Below are positions 1-21,504 of a stretch of 64,000 nucleotides of DNA, piece by piece. Source of the stretch: Enoplosus armatus. Taxonomy: Eukaryota; Chordata; Actinopteri; Centrarchiformes; Enoplosidae. A program made the position numbers and the translations under genes. The notes under the pieces are model-generated. The model saw only the letters and a program-made list of their open reading frames with translations. It was not told the DNA's origin and did not search any database. Position 1 is the first letter of the stretch; every line of letters starts with the position of its first letter. The stretch spans positions 15,338,501 to 15,402,500 of the forward strand of contig NC_092183.1 in NCBI RefSeq assembly GCF_043641665.1. Reading direction: 5' to 3'.

Positions 1-94
1 TAAATCTTGATTTCTAAGTTACTTTTCGAGATTTAAGAGTAGTATATTATGAGAGGATAATATAACAATTCCAAGAGAACAGCGTGAAACAAAC

Positions 95-8985
<8,891 letters not shown>

Positions 8986-9150
8986 TCTACATTACTTTAA
9001 CGACTAACAGAAACAGGGCACCAGACTTATTCTGAGCCGGGTAAATGCAGCTTCTTATGTTTGGCAGGCTTTGATCGGGGAGGAAGATGCAGGCAACAGA
9101 ATGAGCTAGCATTACGTAGCTACCAAGAATAGCAAACATTTTCCGGTCCG
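8986..9150 (-). promoter_or_regulatory. Probable kif2a 5' UTR and promoter region
   Basis: This stretch lies directly upstream of the kif2a start codon on the minus strand. It is richer in CpG than the surrounding DNA and shows no clear TATA box, as expected for a housekeeping kinesin gene. The transcription start cannot be fixed from sequence alone. Confidence 0.45.
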
Positions 9151-9415
9151 GCATTTTTCAAAATAAAATCAAGCAAATTTTTACCTGCAATTTTGAATCA
9201 TTGCTCGTGTGAAAATACGAGATAGGCATTTTAGAACTGAGTGGGTCTTATCTGGTTCTTGTTTGGAGCTATTAGGTATTTTATATGGACAGGGAATCCA
9301 TTTAATTATGGAAACATACAATATAACAATGGCTGCTCTACCATGTAAGTCCTACTGCATTTTATCGTTTTTGAAAGGACATATGATGTACCAATTTGAT
9401 ATGTATGGCACCAAT

Positions 9416-9905
9416 GGTGGAATGTAAGTGCATTTACTCAAATGCATTTAAGCAAGGTAGTTGTACTTTACTTGAATACTTCCAAATTTTAACTTTCCAG
9501 TGTATGCTACCTTATACTTGTTCTACTATTTAGACAGAAATACGGTATAGCACTTTTTACTCCACTACATTTGCTCAACAGGTATAGTTACTACTTTGCA
9601 GATTGACACTGTACATACAAAACCTTACCCATAAAATATGATGCATTGTTACCCGGTAAACTACCCAACAGTATGTAAAGTAGTTAAAATTAACTCTACC
9701 TTGACCAAGTGCATAATTAAAATTCTGCTTCCACATTAACACAAACATAATAATTAATGCAATAATATACTGTATCTTAGTACAACACTAATGTTATACC
9801 AATATCAATTCTCCTGCAAAACGAGTAATATAAAAATACTTTGGATTGTTTGAGTACAATTAGCTGATAATACTTTTACTTGACTAAAATAATGCAGGAC
9901 AGAGA
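9416..9905. mobile_element. Dispersed teleost repeat (ACTTTTTACTCCACTACATTT family), copy 1
   Basis: Contains hallmark blocks in order: GGTGGAATGTAAGTGCATTT, TTGTACTTTACTTGAATACT, TTTTTACTCCACTACATTTG, ATGATGCATTGTTA, AAACTACCCAACAGTATGTA and TAATACTTTTACTTGAC. I recognise this as a very common percomorph interspersed repeat. It has no coding capacity. A second, disrupted copy lies at 46163-46763 and a partial one near 63411-63580. Confidence 0.7.
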
Positions 9906-10260
9906 GTGTCAGATCATAAATATTTCTGCTTATTTGTTCACACTGCATGCATGCAAGAAGGTGGTTGAGCATTCAGAAACAAAAAAGACGAACCAAGCAT
10001 CTTTTGATCTCTTGATGAGTCAAACCATGAGTCAAGGCAGACGATTCTTTACACCTTGAGCAGGTCACCAATTCACCACAGTATCCGTTAATTCTCTTGT
10101 ATTATATTATATTCACACACAAACAACAGACACAAACACACTCACACATTTTACTTGTATACTTATGAAGACTCCTGACCCTTACCCTAACTATCACAAC
10201 AAAATGCCTAACTCCAACTCATGGGGCTCGAGATCATTCTCTTTCCAGAAGCTACCAGGA
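9906..10260. other. Intergenic DNA, no feature seen
   Basis: No coding sequence, structural RNA or clear repeat is recognisable here apart from short CA-rich runs around 10115-10150. It lies between the kif2a and unc45b promoters. Confidence 0.5.
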
Positions 10261-10271
10261 CTGTGGTCCTA

Positions 10272-10654
10272 CAGCTGTCAGCCGCCCACCCCCCAATATC
10301 GCCATACACACACTCTCTTTTAAACCCCCTCCCGCCACTTTGGCATCAGGCATTTACTGGTGAGCTCTCAGCTGTCTGTGCCCTAAATAAACCTTATCAG
10401 GAGCAGACCATCTTTGAGGGGGTCACTCTCACATAAGTTCTTGAATGGAAAATAGCTGTTTTATTCATAAAGCCTTGGATAATTCAAAGATCCTGGAAGG
10501 ACATTTACTGCAACACAAGTAATCATGGTTTATAATAACCTTTCGTACAAAGTTGTTATTTGGGGTTTTAGTGTGCTTGGAGTTAACCCCTATGTGTAAT
10601 GGATGGTTCACCTTGGCCCTGTCCCACCTCATTGAGATCCACTATAAATATAAA
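10272..10654 (+). promoter_or_regulatory. Candidate unc45b promoter (E-boxes plus TATA/MEF2-like box)
   Basis: Two CAGCTG E-boxes, the class bound by myogenic bHLH factors, lie at 10272-10277 and 10369-10374. An A/T box ACTATAAATATAAATT sits at 10641-10656; it contains TATAAATA and matches the MEF2 consensus CTATAAATAG at nine of ten positions. UNC45B is a striated-muscle gene, so this layout is plausible. That this is the actual promoter is inference. Confidence 0.4.
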
Positions 10655-10674
10655 TTGAGGAGTTGGTGGGGGAA

Positions 10675-10769
10675 GGTTACATACAACAGAAAAGGTTTGT
10701 AACAAACACTAGAGACTGGAGGCCCAGACCATCTACGCAGAGCAAGATACACAACACACAGTCCTAAAG
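10675..10769 (+). other. Possible unc45b noncoding first exon
   Basis: The unc45b start codon is immediately preceded by a splice acceptor (ACCAG then ATG at 11536), so the 5' UTR must lie on an upstream exon. The stretch about 25 bp downstream of the TATAAATA box and ending at a donor-like CTAAAG/GTACTG (10769/10770) is the best candidate I see. The donor is modest and the boundaries are uncertain. Confidence 0.3.
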
Positions 10770-11535
10770 GTACTGTACAGCTTCCACAGAGATCTGTTTT
10801 CTTTTTTCATTTGAGTGACAATCAGGCATGCAGTGGGTACTTTGGATAAGGACACAGAGGGGGATATACAGGGAGAGATTGTGTCTGTCCATTGAGAAAG
10901 TGGCATTTGTTGCAAGTCTTCGACTGGGGTATGAGACCATGCCCAAATAAGGTCTGAGGGGAGGCCATTTAAAGTTAGAGATAGCATGTGCATGGCCATT
11001 TGCTACAGGGGACCCAGCAGGACACTGATTAGCAACAAGGGTGAGGATAAAAAAACATTCTAATGCTACAGTATTAAATAATATCATGAGGCTGACAGAT
11101 TATGATTACTATTCTCCAGGGAGAATGTGAAATAGGAGTCTGTACTGTATGTCTGTATAGGTTTTGAACTGCTTCTATACCTCTATTCTAATTATCTGTT
11201 CCTCTGAAATGACAAAAAAGTGTAAAACTGTTCAGCAGATATTTATTTTTAATCTGTAGCTAATTTGAAATATTTGTTTGTATCCAGAAATCTCTTTACA
11301 TGACTGGAATGTGTGGCTTTGGATCGAAGCTTTGCTGGCTTACTGTTAAAATACTACATTTGCATTTGATTGACTGACACTGAAACTGTTGAACTGTGAT
11401 TTGGATGGTGAGCTGATACTGTCAGACACAAGAAGTGATGAAACATAAGTGTTGACCGTCAGGTTGGATTTTACATGAAAAAGTTATGATCTGTAGATTT
11501 CACGTCATATAACGGATGTCCCCTTTTTCTACCAG

Positions 11536-14500
11536 ATGGGAGACCCAATCCAGTTAAAAGATGAAGGAAACAAACACTTCCAGGCAGGAGATGTCGACAA
11601 GGCCATTGATTGCTACACTAACGCCATCAAGGTGTGCAAGGACAAAAAAGTGCTTGCTGTCATTCACAGGAACAGATCTGCATGCTTCCTAAAAAAGGTA
11701 AGCTGGGTAAAACAGGGCAAAAACAAACATATACCAAATATGTTATATTTGCTATTTCTTTGGCAAATTTAGACTTTTATTTAGATGTTTCTGTTTTTCT
11801 TGCAGGAAAACTATGCCAATGCAGCATCTGATGCATCTAAAGGTAGAGTAATAAATACAGAAATTTAACCAACACCAAATACAGAATCAAAACAATAAAA
11901 ACATTAACCAAAGGCCACAAGCTCATTATACTCTTTCTTCTTCTTATATAGCAATTGATGTTGATGCAGCAGATATTAAAGCCTTGTACCGGCGTTGCCA
12001 AGCTCTGGAGAAGCTAGGTAAACTGGACATGGCTTTCAAGGATGTGCAGAGATGTGCCACCCTCGAACCAAAGAACAAGACCTTCCTGGAGACTCTCCGC
12101 AGGCTGGGAGCAGACATCCAGGCCAAGGTCAGCATAAAACAGAACAATACACCCACACACAGAAGTTCATACAGGACAGTGTAAGATTACGCAAATCACT
12201 TTACATAAATGCATTCAGAAACCCTAAATCAGCATGGCTGCATGTATTCAACAGTGATCTTTTGGCTGAAAATTATGATTAGTTTAGATACCTTTTGTTG
12301 TGGCATTAGAAATACATGTTTTTTTGATACTAAGGAAAATTGACACATTTACTTATACTGAACCACAAACAAAATGCATGCATATTTTTGGGACATATCA
12401 GCATCAGGAAATGTTGAAAGTTTCATTTTTATTCTCCACAGCTCAAGACAACATTCTCCACAGATTCGAGGGTGCAGAATATGTTTGATATTCTCCTTGA
12501 TGATGAAATGGAAAAGGAAAAGATAGAAAAAGTGGGTATTTTCTGTAGTATGTTGGAAATGGCTGTACACTTTTATTGTTTTTAAGGATGTGGATGTACA
12601 TAGTTATGGTTTCACTTCTGCAACTTGTCTTTTTATGTCTAGGCAGCCAACAACCTCATTGTGCTGTCAAGAGAGGATGCCGGGGCAGAGAGAATCTTCC
12701 AGAATAACGGAGTGCCTCTGCTGCTCAAAATGATAGAGACAGGCAAACCAGAGATGATCTTGGCTGCTGTTCGTACTTTGTCAGGGATGTGCACAGGACA
12801 CAAAGCTCGGGTGAGCATACTCATAGAAAAGAGGTCAAAAGACAACAATGTCAACTGTGTAGCCTTTTCAAAACACAACAAACTTTACAGTTTAAGTACA
12901 ACCTCTACCTATATGATGCCGTTCGAAATAAGTTTCATATTACGTACAAAATGTACTTAGTGTATATTTCTTATCACTACCCCTAAACAGGCCATGGCCA
13001 TTATTCACATGGTGGGCGTTGATAAGATGTGCAGCATCATGGCCACTGATAATGAGGAGATCGCACTGGCAACCTGCAACCTCTTCCAGTGCATCAATGA
13101 CTCCCTCACTGGTGGAGACAAAAGGGAATATGGGAAAGAAGAGGCCTTGGTTTTGGGTGAGACAGAATCATCATCTGTATCTGTAACAAAAAGTTGACTT
13201 TATTATGGGCACTTATTCAGTGCTTAATTCTTAATCTTCAACTGAATGCTATAGAATTGCAGAAATGGCTATAGTTATGCTGATGTTGGTATTTTTTCAC
13301 AGCACAACTGACTGAGACATACAATCTTTTTTATATTCTGTCCTGTGCAGATGCATCTAAAGACCTGAAAACCATTCTTCTCTCTCTGCTGGAGATGGTT
13401 GCTAGTAAGAAGGTGTCTGGCCATGGCAGAGACCAGGCGCTGAACCTCCTGTGCAAGAATGTACCTCGCAAAGACAAGAGAGAGCAAGACAACTCCAAGG
13501 CCCTCTTCACTATTGACCACGGTGAGCCAGACAGCTGCATCAGGCCACTTATTTGGTTTCCAGTCTATTGCTGCATCCCAGACTTCTGACATGAGGTCTA
13601 TCTATAGGTCATCTATATATGCATATATGTGTTTGTTCTACAGGTCTGAAGAAGATCCTCAAGGTGTGTGGTCAAGTTGCTGAACTGCCAGACCAGCTGC
13701 CCATGACAGACAACACACAGCTGATTGCCAGCGTGCTCCTCAACAAGATCTATGACGACCTCAAGTGTGACCCAGAGAGAGACAACTTCAGGGACATTTG
13801 TGATGAATATATCAAGTACGTCCATAAAATACATATTATGCTTTTACCAGTGTTGTGGCCAAGACTTTTCTACCAAGTCAACATAACCTACATCATCTCT
13901 TATGCTTTTTTCTTTCCCTTGTCCTCCCTTCCTTTTCCACAGATCCAAAATTGACCCCAATGACATGGACAAGACCATTCATGCTATCAACACTATCTCA
14001 GGGCTGCTTCAGGGTCCCTTTGATGTCGGTAACGCCCTGGTTGGACGGCAAGGAATAATGGAGATGATGGTTGCGCTGTGTGGCTCTGAACGTGAGGTGG
14101 ACCAGATGGTTGCTGTGGAGGCACTGATCCATTCCTCCTCAAAGATGAGCCGTGCCAGCTTCATCATTACCAATGGTGTGTCGCTGCTCAAGGACATCTA
14201 CAAGAAGACCAAGAATGAGCGGATTAAGATACGTTCGCTGGTGGTGAGTGTGCCTAGGAAAGAATGGAATAGAGTCGCACAAAATTATTTTTGGCCACAG
14301 CCCACGCACTATAAAAAATATCAACATTATGAAAACATCACAGTTAGAAGAATGAACAATACAATGCAGTACAGGAAAGTAAAAAACATGGTGAACAGCT
14401 ACTCAACTATGTCCTGTTTTTCTCTGTGATACATAGAATATAAAGACGTTAAGTTAGACCACACAACTTCTAGATATTGTCTGTGTGTGTATGTGTGTAC

Positions 14501-17500
14501 ATACTCATGTCCATGTCCTCTCCAGGGTCTCTGTAAACTGGGTTCAGCTGGAGGTGATGATTACAGTTTAAGGCAGTTTGCTGAGGGCTCCACAGAGAAG
14601 CTGGCCAAGCAGTGCAGAAAGTGAGTACTGTCATCTTCCAATCCGACCACTTCACATTATCATTAAATACACTTACTGTTAAATGTTTCCTTTTTTACCC
14701 TTCTAGGTGGCTCTGTAATCCCCAGATTGATACCAAAACAAGGAAGTGGGCCATCGAGGGCCTCGCTTATCTGACTAATGATGCTGACGTGAAAGATGAC
14801 TTTGTTGAGGATGAGCCTGCCATGAAAGCCATGTTTGAACTGGCCAAGGTATGAAAATAACAGACAGAAAGAAACATGCAGTATATCTGATCTAGATATT
14901 AGAAATAACCTCTCTCCTTTCTCTGTGTTTTTAGTCTAAGGATAAGACAGTCTTATATGCAGTAGCTTGCACCCTGGTTAACTGCACCAACTGCTATGAA
15001 AAGAAGGAAATCATACCTGAGCTGGTTCAACTTGCCAAGTTCTCAAAACAACATGTACCTGAGCAACATCCCAAGGTAAAAGAAGAAAAGGAAACTGAAC
15101 TTTTCTCTAAGACCACAGACCACAATACATACATTGACGTAGGTAGAGCAGGAAATGTTACACATATGAATGTGTACACACACTTTGTATACTTTCTTTT
15201 TTCAGGACAAGAAGGACTTTATTGAGCAGAGAGTGAAAAGGCTGCTGAAGGCTGGAGTCACGTCAGCTCTTGCTGTTATGGTCAAAGCAGACAATGCCGT
15301 CCTTACTGACCAGACCAAGGAGTTGCTGTCAAGGTGGGAGAGGAAGCATCTTATAGCGAAGTGATAATGAGACATTTTGATGTGTCATCAAACATGTGAT
15401 ACAACTGACTGGAGTTCCCCAAATACACCTGACCCATCACAACATGTCATGTCATGAATCATATCATGACACCAGCTCGGTCACACCTTAGCTAATGCTA
15501 GCAAATGTCTTTTTATTTCCAGTCATGTCAATCCTATTTTGATACAGTGCATTTTTGCCACCTGACAGAGAACAACTTAAATTCATTTCTAAATGTTCTT
15601 TCACAGAGAGGAGGGGGTGCAAGCTAAAACACTAATGAGTACATACATTTTCTTGTTCATTCCTCCTTAAATTGCAACACAAATATATGATTGTTGAATC
15701 TATTTTAATTTTTTTTTATCTTCAGGGTTTTCTTGGCATTGTCACAGGATCCCAAAGATCGTGGTACTCTTGTCGCCCAAGGTGGGGGAAAGGTGAGTGA
15801 TAGATTTGGAAATCAATGTACAAATGAATCTGCAAAATATCCCCACTGTTGTTCACTACTGTTCTTCTGACTCTGCCCTCAGGCTTTGATACCACTTGCT
15901 CTGGAAGGGACAGATGATGGGAAGAAGAAGGCCAGCCACGCTCTTGCCAAGATTGCATCTATTTCTAACCCAGAAATCGCCTTCCCTGGTGAGAGGGTAA
16001 GACATGTAGTTGCTTTGTTTATTTCTATGGCCATTCGCTTTGATATGATTGTGAGGGAAGGGGAATGGAAATTTTCTTCCTAATTTCCCCTTGGGTACAC
16101 ACTTTTCACTATTTTCACTTTTGACATTGCCTTCCCTATTTTTCTTTGTCTCTCTATATGATGGGAATTTATTTAGTGCTGTGTCGGTCTTATTGGATCT
16201 GAAAGTGGTTTACATCTTTTTGAGAATTCAGTATGTATCTCTGCTGATTTGGTGTTTACCTCAGAGTAGTTCAAGCGAGCAGTTTTTAAAATTCACTTCT
16301 CTGTCTTTCTTGGTTGACAGGTATATGAGGTGGTGCGGCCTTTAGTTAGCCTCCTTAACACAGACAGAGATGGAATGGAGAACTATGAAGCTCTGAGAAG
16401 TCTCACCAACTTGGCTGGTTTCAGTGATAAACTAAGGTAACATCTTTCACCATCACATGATATTATGGTCACTGTGGTACTTAATAGCTCACTTCCTACA
16501 AGTGACTTGAGCTTGCAGGTTTTGCCTTATTGTTGTTTTTCACCTTAACATTCATCTGTTTTGTAGAGTAAAGATTGTGAAGGAGAAAGCTCTGCCAGAG
16601 ATTGAGAACTACATGTTTGAGGAGAATGACCAGATCAGACAGGCTGCCACTGAATGCATGTGCAACCTTGTTACATGTAAAGAGGTGAGAACAGACAAGC
16701 AGCTAAAAACACCTCACATAACAATGGCTGACATAGGCAACATGTGCAAAACTGTGTGTAAACAAAGTTTTCCAACATGTGTGAAAATTTCTATTCTGTG
16801 TGTTTTAGGTCCAAGATCGTTACCTGCAGGATGGAAATGATAAATTGAAGCTGCTGGTGCTGCTATGTGGTGAGGAGGACGACAATATTCAGGTAGCTGC
16901 GGCTGGAGCTCTGGCCATGCTCACTGCTGCTCAGAAGAAGCTCTGCACCAAACTGACCCTGGTGGTATGTACAACAGTGTTCAGTGTTTTTACTGTATGA
17001 ATTACAGTGTCACATCAGAGTCTGTTTTGAAAGCATGTGTGTCCCACTATGAAAAATGCCTAGAAATCCCCTGGTTAGCTTTCCCTCAGCAACTGATAAC
17101 TTAAATAATCTGGTAGATGCCACAGGAGTAAATATCCTGGTTAACACATAGGACAACATGGCTCTGTGTAAAACACCTACAAGCCTTTGTAACACCTAAC
17201 TACACTGCAGCTGTTTCCATATCTCTAATTGATTTTGAAATCTTAGTGAAAGAATCAAGGCCCAGGTTGAATTTTACTTGAGTTTGAAAACTAAGACATT
17301 GATACTTTACCCTTCTGGTTGTTCTGTTCGGGACATCATTGTGTAGACAAATAGGTGTGTCACGTGTCTCTCTTTGTGCCACTGAATGCATTTCACATTT
17401 TAGTCAATTCATTTGGAATAAAAAAGAGAGTTAATTTGGAATAACCGTGAGATTACAAAATCATTATGATATTCATCTGTAATACTTAAATTACACAAAA

Positions 17501-17840
17501 TTAACTTTTGTGACAAACTACCCAGTTTGAAAAGTATCATGTGACACTGACTGAACTCTCCCAACAGACCACCCAGTGGCTTGAGATCCTGCAGAGGTTG
17601 TGTCTCCATGCCAACCCTAAGATACAGCACCGTGGCCTTGTGATTGTCTACAATATCCTCAACTCAGACGACAGTGAGCTGGCCAAGAAGCTGATCGAGA
17701 GTGAGATCCTGGAAATCCTCTCAGTGATTGGTAAGGCGGAGGACAATCCCAAGAGGCAGGATGCCATCGATGCATCACGCACGTGTCTGGTCAAAGCTAT
17801 GGATCTTGGTCTCATCAGACCCTTCACCAGCCCTTCTTAA
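11536..17840 (+). CDS. unc45b: unc45b, myosin-specific HSP90 co-chaperone, complete, 930 aa
   Basis: UNC45B folds and assembles muscle myosin heads together with HSP90. The coding exons are 11536-11697, 11806-11842, 11952-12127, 12442-12531, 12643-12810, 12991-13156, 13351-13521, 13644-13815, 13943-14243, 14526-14620, 14707-14848, 14935-15075, 15206-15333, 15726-15792, 15883-15996, 16321-16436, 16567-16684, 16809-16964 and 17568-17840. All junctions are GT-AG and the sum is 2793 nt in one frame, giving 930 aa, the usual family length. The N-terminal TPR domain spans about residues 5-120 ([33 protein letters not shown]). Central and UCS armadillo-like domains follow, with blocks such as [27 protein letters not shown] and [18 protein letters not shown]. 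It matches UNC45B rather than UNC45A. No frameshift or internal stop is seen. Confidence 0.97.
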
Positions 17841-18219
17841 AATACTGGCAACAAGATAAACAACAGCAACGGACATTCTTCTTAATTCCTCTGTTAAATA
17901 CAGACTTTTTTTCCAAATGCTTTTCCAAGCATCAACCTGGCTCCAAATCTCTAAAAATAATCTTTCACAATATCAATCATTGGGTTTTTTTTTACAGAGG
18001 CTGTTTTATTTGAGGGTGGGGTAGTAGAATAAGCACATACTGTATGGGGGATTTCCTACCATGAAGCATCCTGAAATGTATTATTTCCATTTGTGCTGAA
18101 CTATTAATGAATGTTTAAAGACTGATCACTTTACATGTGCTTGTTTATACCAGGTTCCACTGTTTGACATTTGTGTGGTTAGATGACAAAATGAATGGAA
18201 AGCAAAAATATACCCTTTA

Positions 18220-18225
18220 AATAAA
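18220..18225 (+). other. unc45b polyadenylation signal AATAAA
   Basis: An AATAAA hexamer lies 380 bp after the unc45b stop codon, just before a microsatellite; the 3' UTR would therefore end near 18240. Confidence 0.65.
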
Positions 18226-18269
18226 ACCTAAATGCTTCAGTGTCAATTTGGAACTCATACATGCAAGTC

Positions 18270-18320
<51 letters not shown>
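18270..18320. repeat. (TCTA)n tetranucleotide microsatellite
   Basis: An uninterrupted run of TCTA/ATCT units about 51 bp long, 45 bp downstream of the unc45b poly(A) signal. Confidence 0.95.
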
Positions 18321-18546
18321 AGTTTTCAATTGGTCAGATGCCTAAACTGAAAAGTGACTGTGTTGAATCAAGTCACTTGGAAAATTAAATGCAAAACATG
18401 AAACAAAATAAAAATAGGTGAACCAAGTAAAGTAATACATTAATTAAACTGTAACAATAGATAATTCTTACTGTAATAGGGTTACTATAATGTAATGTAA
18501 TATTTTTGACTTACTTACGCTTACCTCCATAACTTGCTTTGCCCTT

Positions 18547-19235
18547 TGATAACATTTTGTTAAACTAAATTGCAGACATTTGATGGTGGTAAAAAGACAA
18601 CTCTCTGGAAAACCTTTTCATATATTATGCACATTGATTTCCTTCTTTTCATAGCCAACTTTGAGGGATCTTAGGTGTTGCCTCAAAAATGTCATGCCAC
18701 AGTATGTCATTTCATGCCATAAAACGTGCCACAGCTATTCTGATTTATGTTTTTATTTAGAACATCTCTGCCTCAAATGTAACTTTTTAAAAAGTTCACT
18801 GTCAGCTCTGTCAAGACAAAAGTACCAACTAAATTAGAGGTACATAGGACACAACACAATGTAAGATCAGCACCAGGAAGACTTTCTGAACTTTCCAAGA
18901 AAAGTATCTTGCTGCTCTCTAGCTCACTGGAACATCAACACTTTCTCCCACATTTCCTGTTGGAGACATACTATATCTGCGTCTTTACCCGCACAGTGTT
19001 GCTTTAATTCTCTACCTGATAACCTTTAAGTCATTCTCTGTAAAGCCAGAACTAGAATGAAAGTTTCCTTACAGCATTTGATATCACCTTAATATCATTC
19101 ATGTTACTATTTTCATTTTTGTTAAACTCAGTTTGGACCTTAGTTTCTTGTACCAACTGCACACGTTTAATGGTGTTAAAAAGGCAACTCTATGGGAAAA
19201 CGTTTCATTTTCTGCGCACTATTTTAGCCAACTGC
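18547..19235. repeat. Diverged direct duplication (18547-18660 and 19115-19235)
   Basis: Two stretches about 570 bp apart share the same order of blocks: CATTTT(T)GTTAAACT, then TTTGATGGTGGTAAAAAGAC against TTTAATGGTGTTAAAAAGGC, AACTCTCTGGAAAACC against AACTCTATGGGAAAAC, and AGCCAACT. The intervening DNA is not obviously duplicated. No coding sequence is seen in this intergenic region. Confidence 0.55.
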
Positions 19236-19449
19236 TCATGCATGTTTCATATCTTTTATGGTTTAGGTTTTAACTTATAACTGCTTTGTTGGAAATTGAA
19301 CTTAAAAAAAAAGGTTATACCCATGACAATGATGAGCATTACCAGTACTCCTCAGCCGCATATACTTACCGCGAATCGCATGGTGGGGTGGAGGTGGACT
19401 CTTCCAGGAAAGGAAGGCATCTGATGGCAAGACGCTTGTGACTGTTAGT

Positions 19450-19492
19450 CACTTGTCATTGTTCAGTTTCCTAAGCTGAACAATAACAAGTG
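19450..19492 (+). other. Strong hairpin: 17-bp stem, 9-nt loop
   Basis: The arm CACTTGTCATTGTTCAG (19450-19466) pairs with CTGAACAATAACAAGTG (19476-19492), with one mismatch across 17 pairs and loop TTTCCTAAG. A short outer TGTG/CACA pairing may extend it across an internal loop. It lies in intergenic DNA. It could be a transposon end or a folded RNA; it is short for a pre-miRNA. Confidence 0.5.
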
Positions 19493-19844
19493 AAACCTGC
19501 ACAGACTCAAATATGGTAGATCATTGACTGTGTGTGTGGATGAGTGTAGGTGCGTGCGGCTGGGATATGAGCTAACGATGGAAGAAATGTTTAGAAAACT
19601 CAACCATTAAAATTGCCCATAATGAAATAACCTGCACTTGACCGTAGTAATTTTAGATGGGAAAGTAAATGGTAATAGTAATGTTCTCTTTATTGACTTA
19701 ATTTAATTAAGATGACAATCTCAATTAATAAAAATAATTATAAAACCAGCGTTTGCATATCAGTGGTCACGATTGTGGCCTTAACAGACCGAAAAACAAC
19801 AACAACAATGACAATGTCTTTTCAATACCTTCATGCTGACCCAT

Positions 19845-20180
19845 ATTATAATAAACTTTAGTACATTTTATTTACACAGTACTTTTCAAAACAAATTTAC
19901 AAAGTGCTTTACATGGTTGAACGAGTCAGGACTGAATGAGGCAAATAAAATCAGACAATTAAAATGTCATAACTCAGGAAATGCAGGATTGGACTCAAGT
20001 GCAGACAGAGGTGGCAGCAGGATGACTTCAGTAATTTATTGATGATAATAGCTTACAGGTAACAGGTAGAAAGGAAGAACACAAGCAACTAGGATGAACT
20101 GACAAAGTAACGAAGGATCTGGGCTGGTACATGTCTTTAATGACTGATGAGGGAAGTGAGAACAGGTGAGCAGGTGAGTG
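19845..20180. repeat. Dispersed teleost repeat fragments
   Basis: The stretch starting ACATTTTATTTACACAGTAC and including ACAAAGTGCTTTACATGG resembles the common teleost TTTATATAGCACTTTT-type repeat. It is followed by GACTCAAGTGCAGACAGAGG and GGATGAACTGACAAAG, blocks recurrent in another fish interspersed repeat. Boundaries are approximate. A related first block is at 34033. Confidence 0.45.
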
Positions 20181-20572
20181 AGGAAGTCGTGTTGAAAAAA
20201 AGTCACATTAGTGAAAATGTTTTTGATAGAAAATATATGATTACGTTAATAGCTTCCATGTAATGTGACCCAGTGAAAGCAATACCAAAATGTATCACTA
20301 CATCGCTACACATGGCCAAATATGAAACACCTCTTCATATTGGATTTTAGTGTTTCTTCTAGTTTTATTTATTTATTTATTTCAGTTTAGTGATACCTTT
20401 TGGTATTGATTTGGAATCACTTGCATGTTACTCAATGCATGAGTTCTCATAGTAAATCAGTCAACACAAATTAAATGTCAATATGACAATTTTGAGCATT
20501 CCATTTGTTTCTATTGGCTCTCTTACATGACATACGCTTTAGTGATTATTGGACCTTAATTAAATGTAAATA

Positions 20573-21220
20573 TGACTGGTTGTATTGACCCTTTAAAGGT
20601 TTTTCAACAAGAAGAACTGGATGGGCTATAATCTGTATAAAAAAAAAACCCACTACCCTCATGAATTAAATCAAGTCATTTTGAGGTAGAAACCACCTTT
20701 CAGTTATAAGGTAGGTAACCCTTTTTGGCAAGTACAAAACTACATGTCTCCAGCCTGTGGTTCACTTGCATACCAGCCCACCACTCCACCAGCCCAGCAA
20801 CTTACTTTTCCCCCCGCACACGCCGGATCCCCATTCCCAGCCATCTCCCTCTCATCAGCCACCTCATTGTAATAAAACTCCTTCCTAAAACAATCCACCT
20901 CTTTGGCCACGTGTCCTGCGCTTGGGTCTCCCCTGTGATTGTAACACAAACACGTTTTGTAAATGGAAAACTGCATGTTACTGGTTGTACTGACGCTTTA
21001 AAGGCATTTCAACAGGTAAAAAGGACTGGAAGGGCTATAATCTGTCAAATATAACCCACGAGAGTGAAATAAAGTCATTTTGAGACAGAAACAACCATTC
21101 GGGCACAAGGTAGGAGCTGCAATCACTTTTTGGCAAATGGAAAACTGCCCTTTATGGGTTGTGGGCTGCTTTAAATATATTTCAACTGGTAAAAAGGACG
21201 GGATTGGTTATAAGCTATGG
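20573..21220. repeat. Three-unit tandem-like repeat, first unit split by an insertion
   Basis: Units begin with ACTGGTTGTATTGACCCTTT (unit 1, about 20575), ACTGGTTGTACTGACGCTTT (unit 2, about 20980) and GGGTTGTGGGCTGCTTTAAA (unit 3, about 21156). Each continues with a TTTCAAC, AAGGACTGG, GGCTATAATCTGT-like series. Units 1 and 2 also share GTCATTTTGAG, AGAAACNACC and the TTTTTGGCAA tail. The period is about 170 bp. Between the units 1 and 2 tails, about 210 bp (20746-20955) of unrelated sequence looks inserted. Confidence 0.6.
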
Positions 21221-21504
21221 CACAGAGCAGGTAAAATAATGCAGAGACTAGGATAATTGCAAAATAGATTATTTGTCTTTTATAAGCCATCCGTAAACTA
21301 CAGTCTAGTTTCTAAATATAAACAAGGCCTATTAGACATACCAAACAACGGAAACATTAGGCTATTGCCTATAATCACGTAAATGACATGCATGATTACG
21401 CAATAAACTGCAAACACCTCTTTGGCCACAATTGTGATTTTTCGGTAACCAGAAGTGTTAAACTTTCACAAAGACATACCTTTACTATTACCACGGACAT
21501 AAAG

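Noticed and set aside
13902..14429. 175-codon plus ORF taken as one protein
   Set aside because: It is unc45b exon 13943-14243 with intron sequence read through at both ends; the splice sites and the neighbouring exons define the true boundaries.
20725..21054. 109-codon plus ORF and its 78-codon minus counterpart
   Set aside because: They span the insertion within the three-unit repeat and have low-complexity Pro/Ser/His content with no conserved motif.
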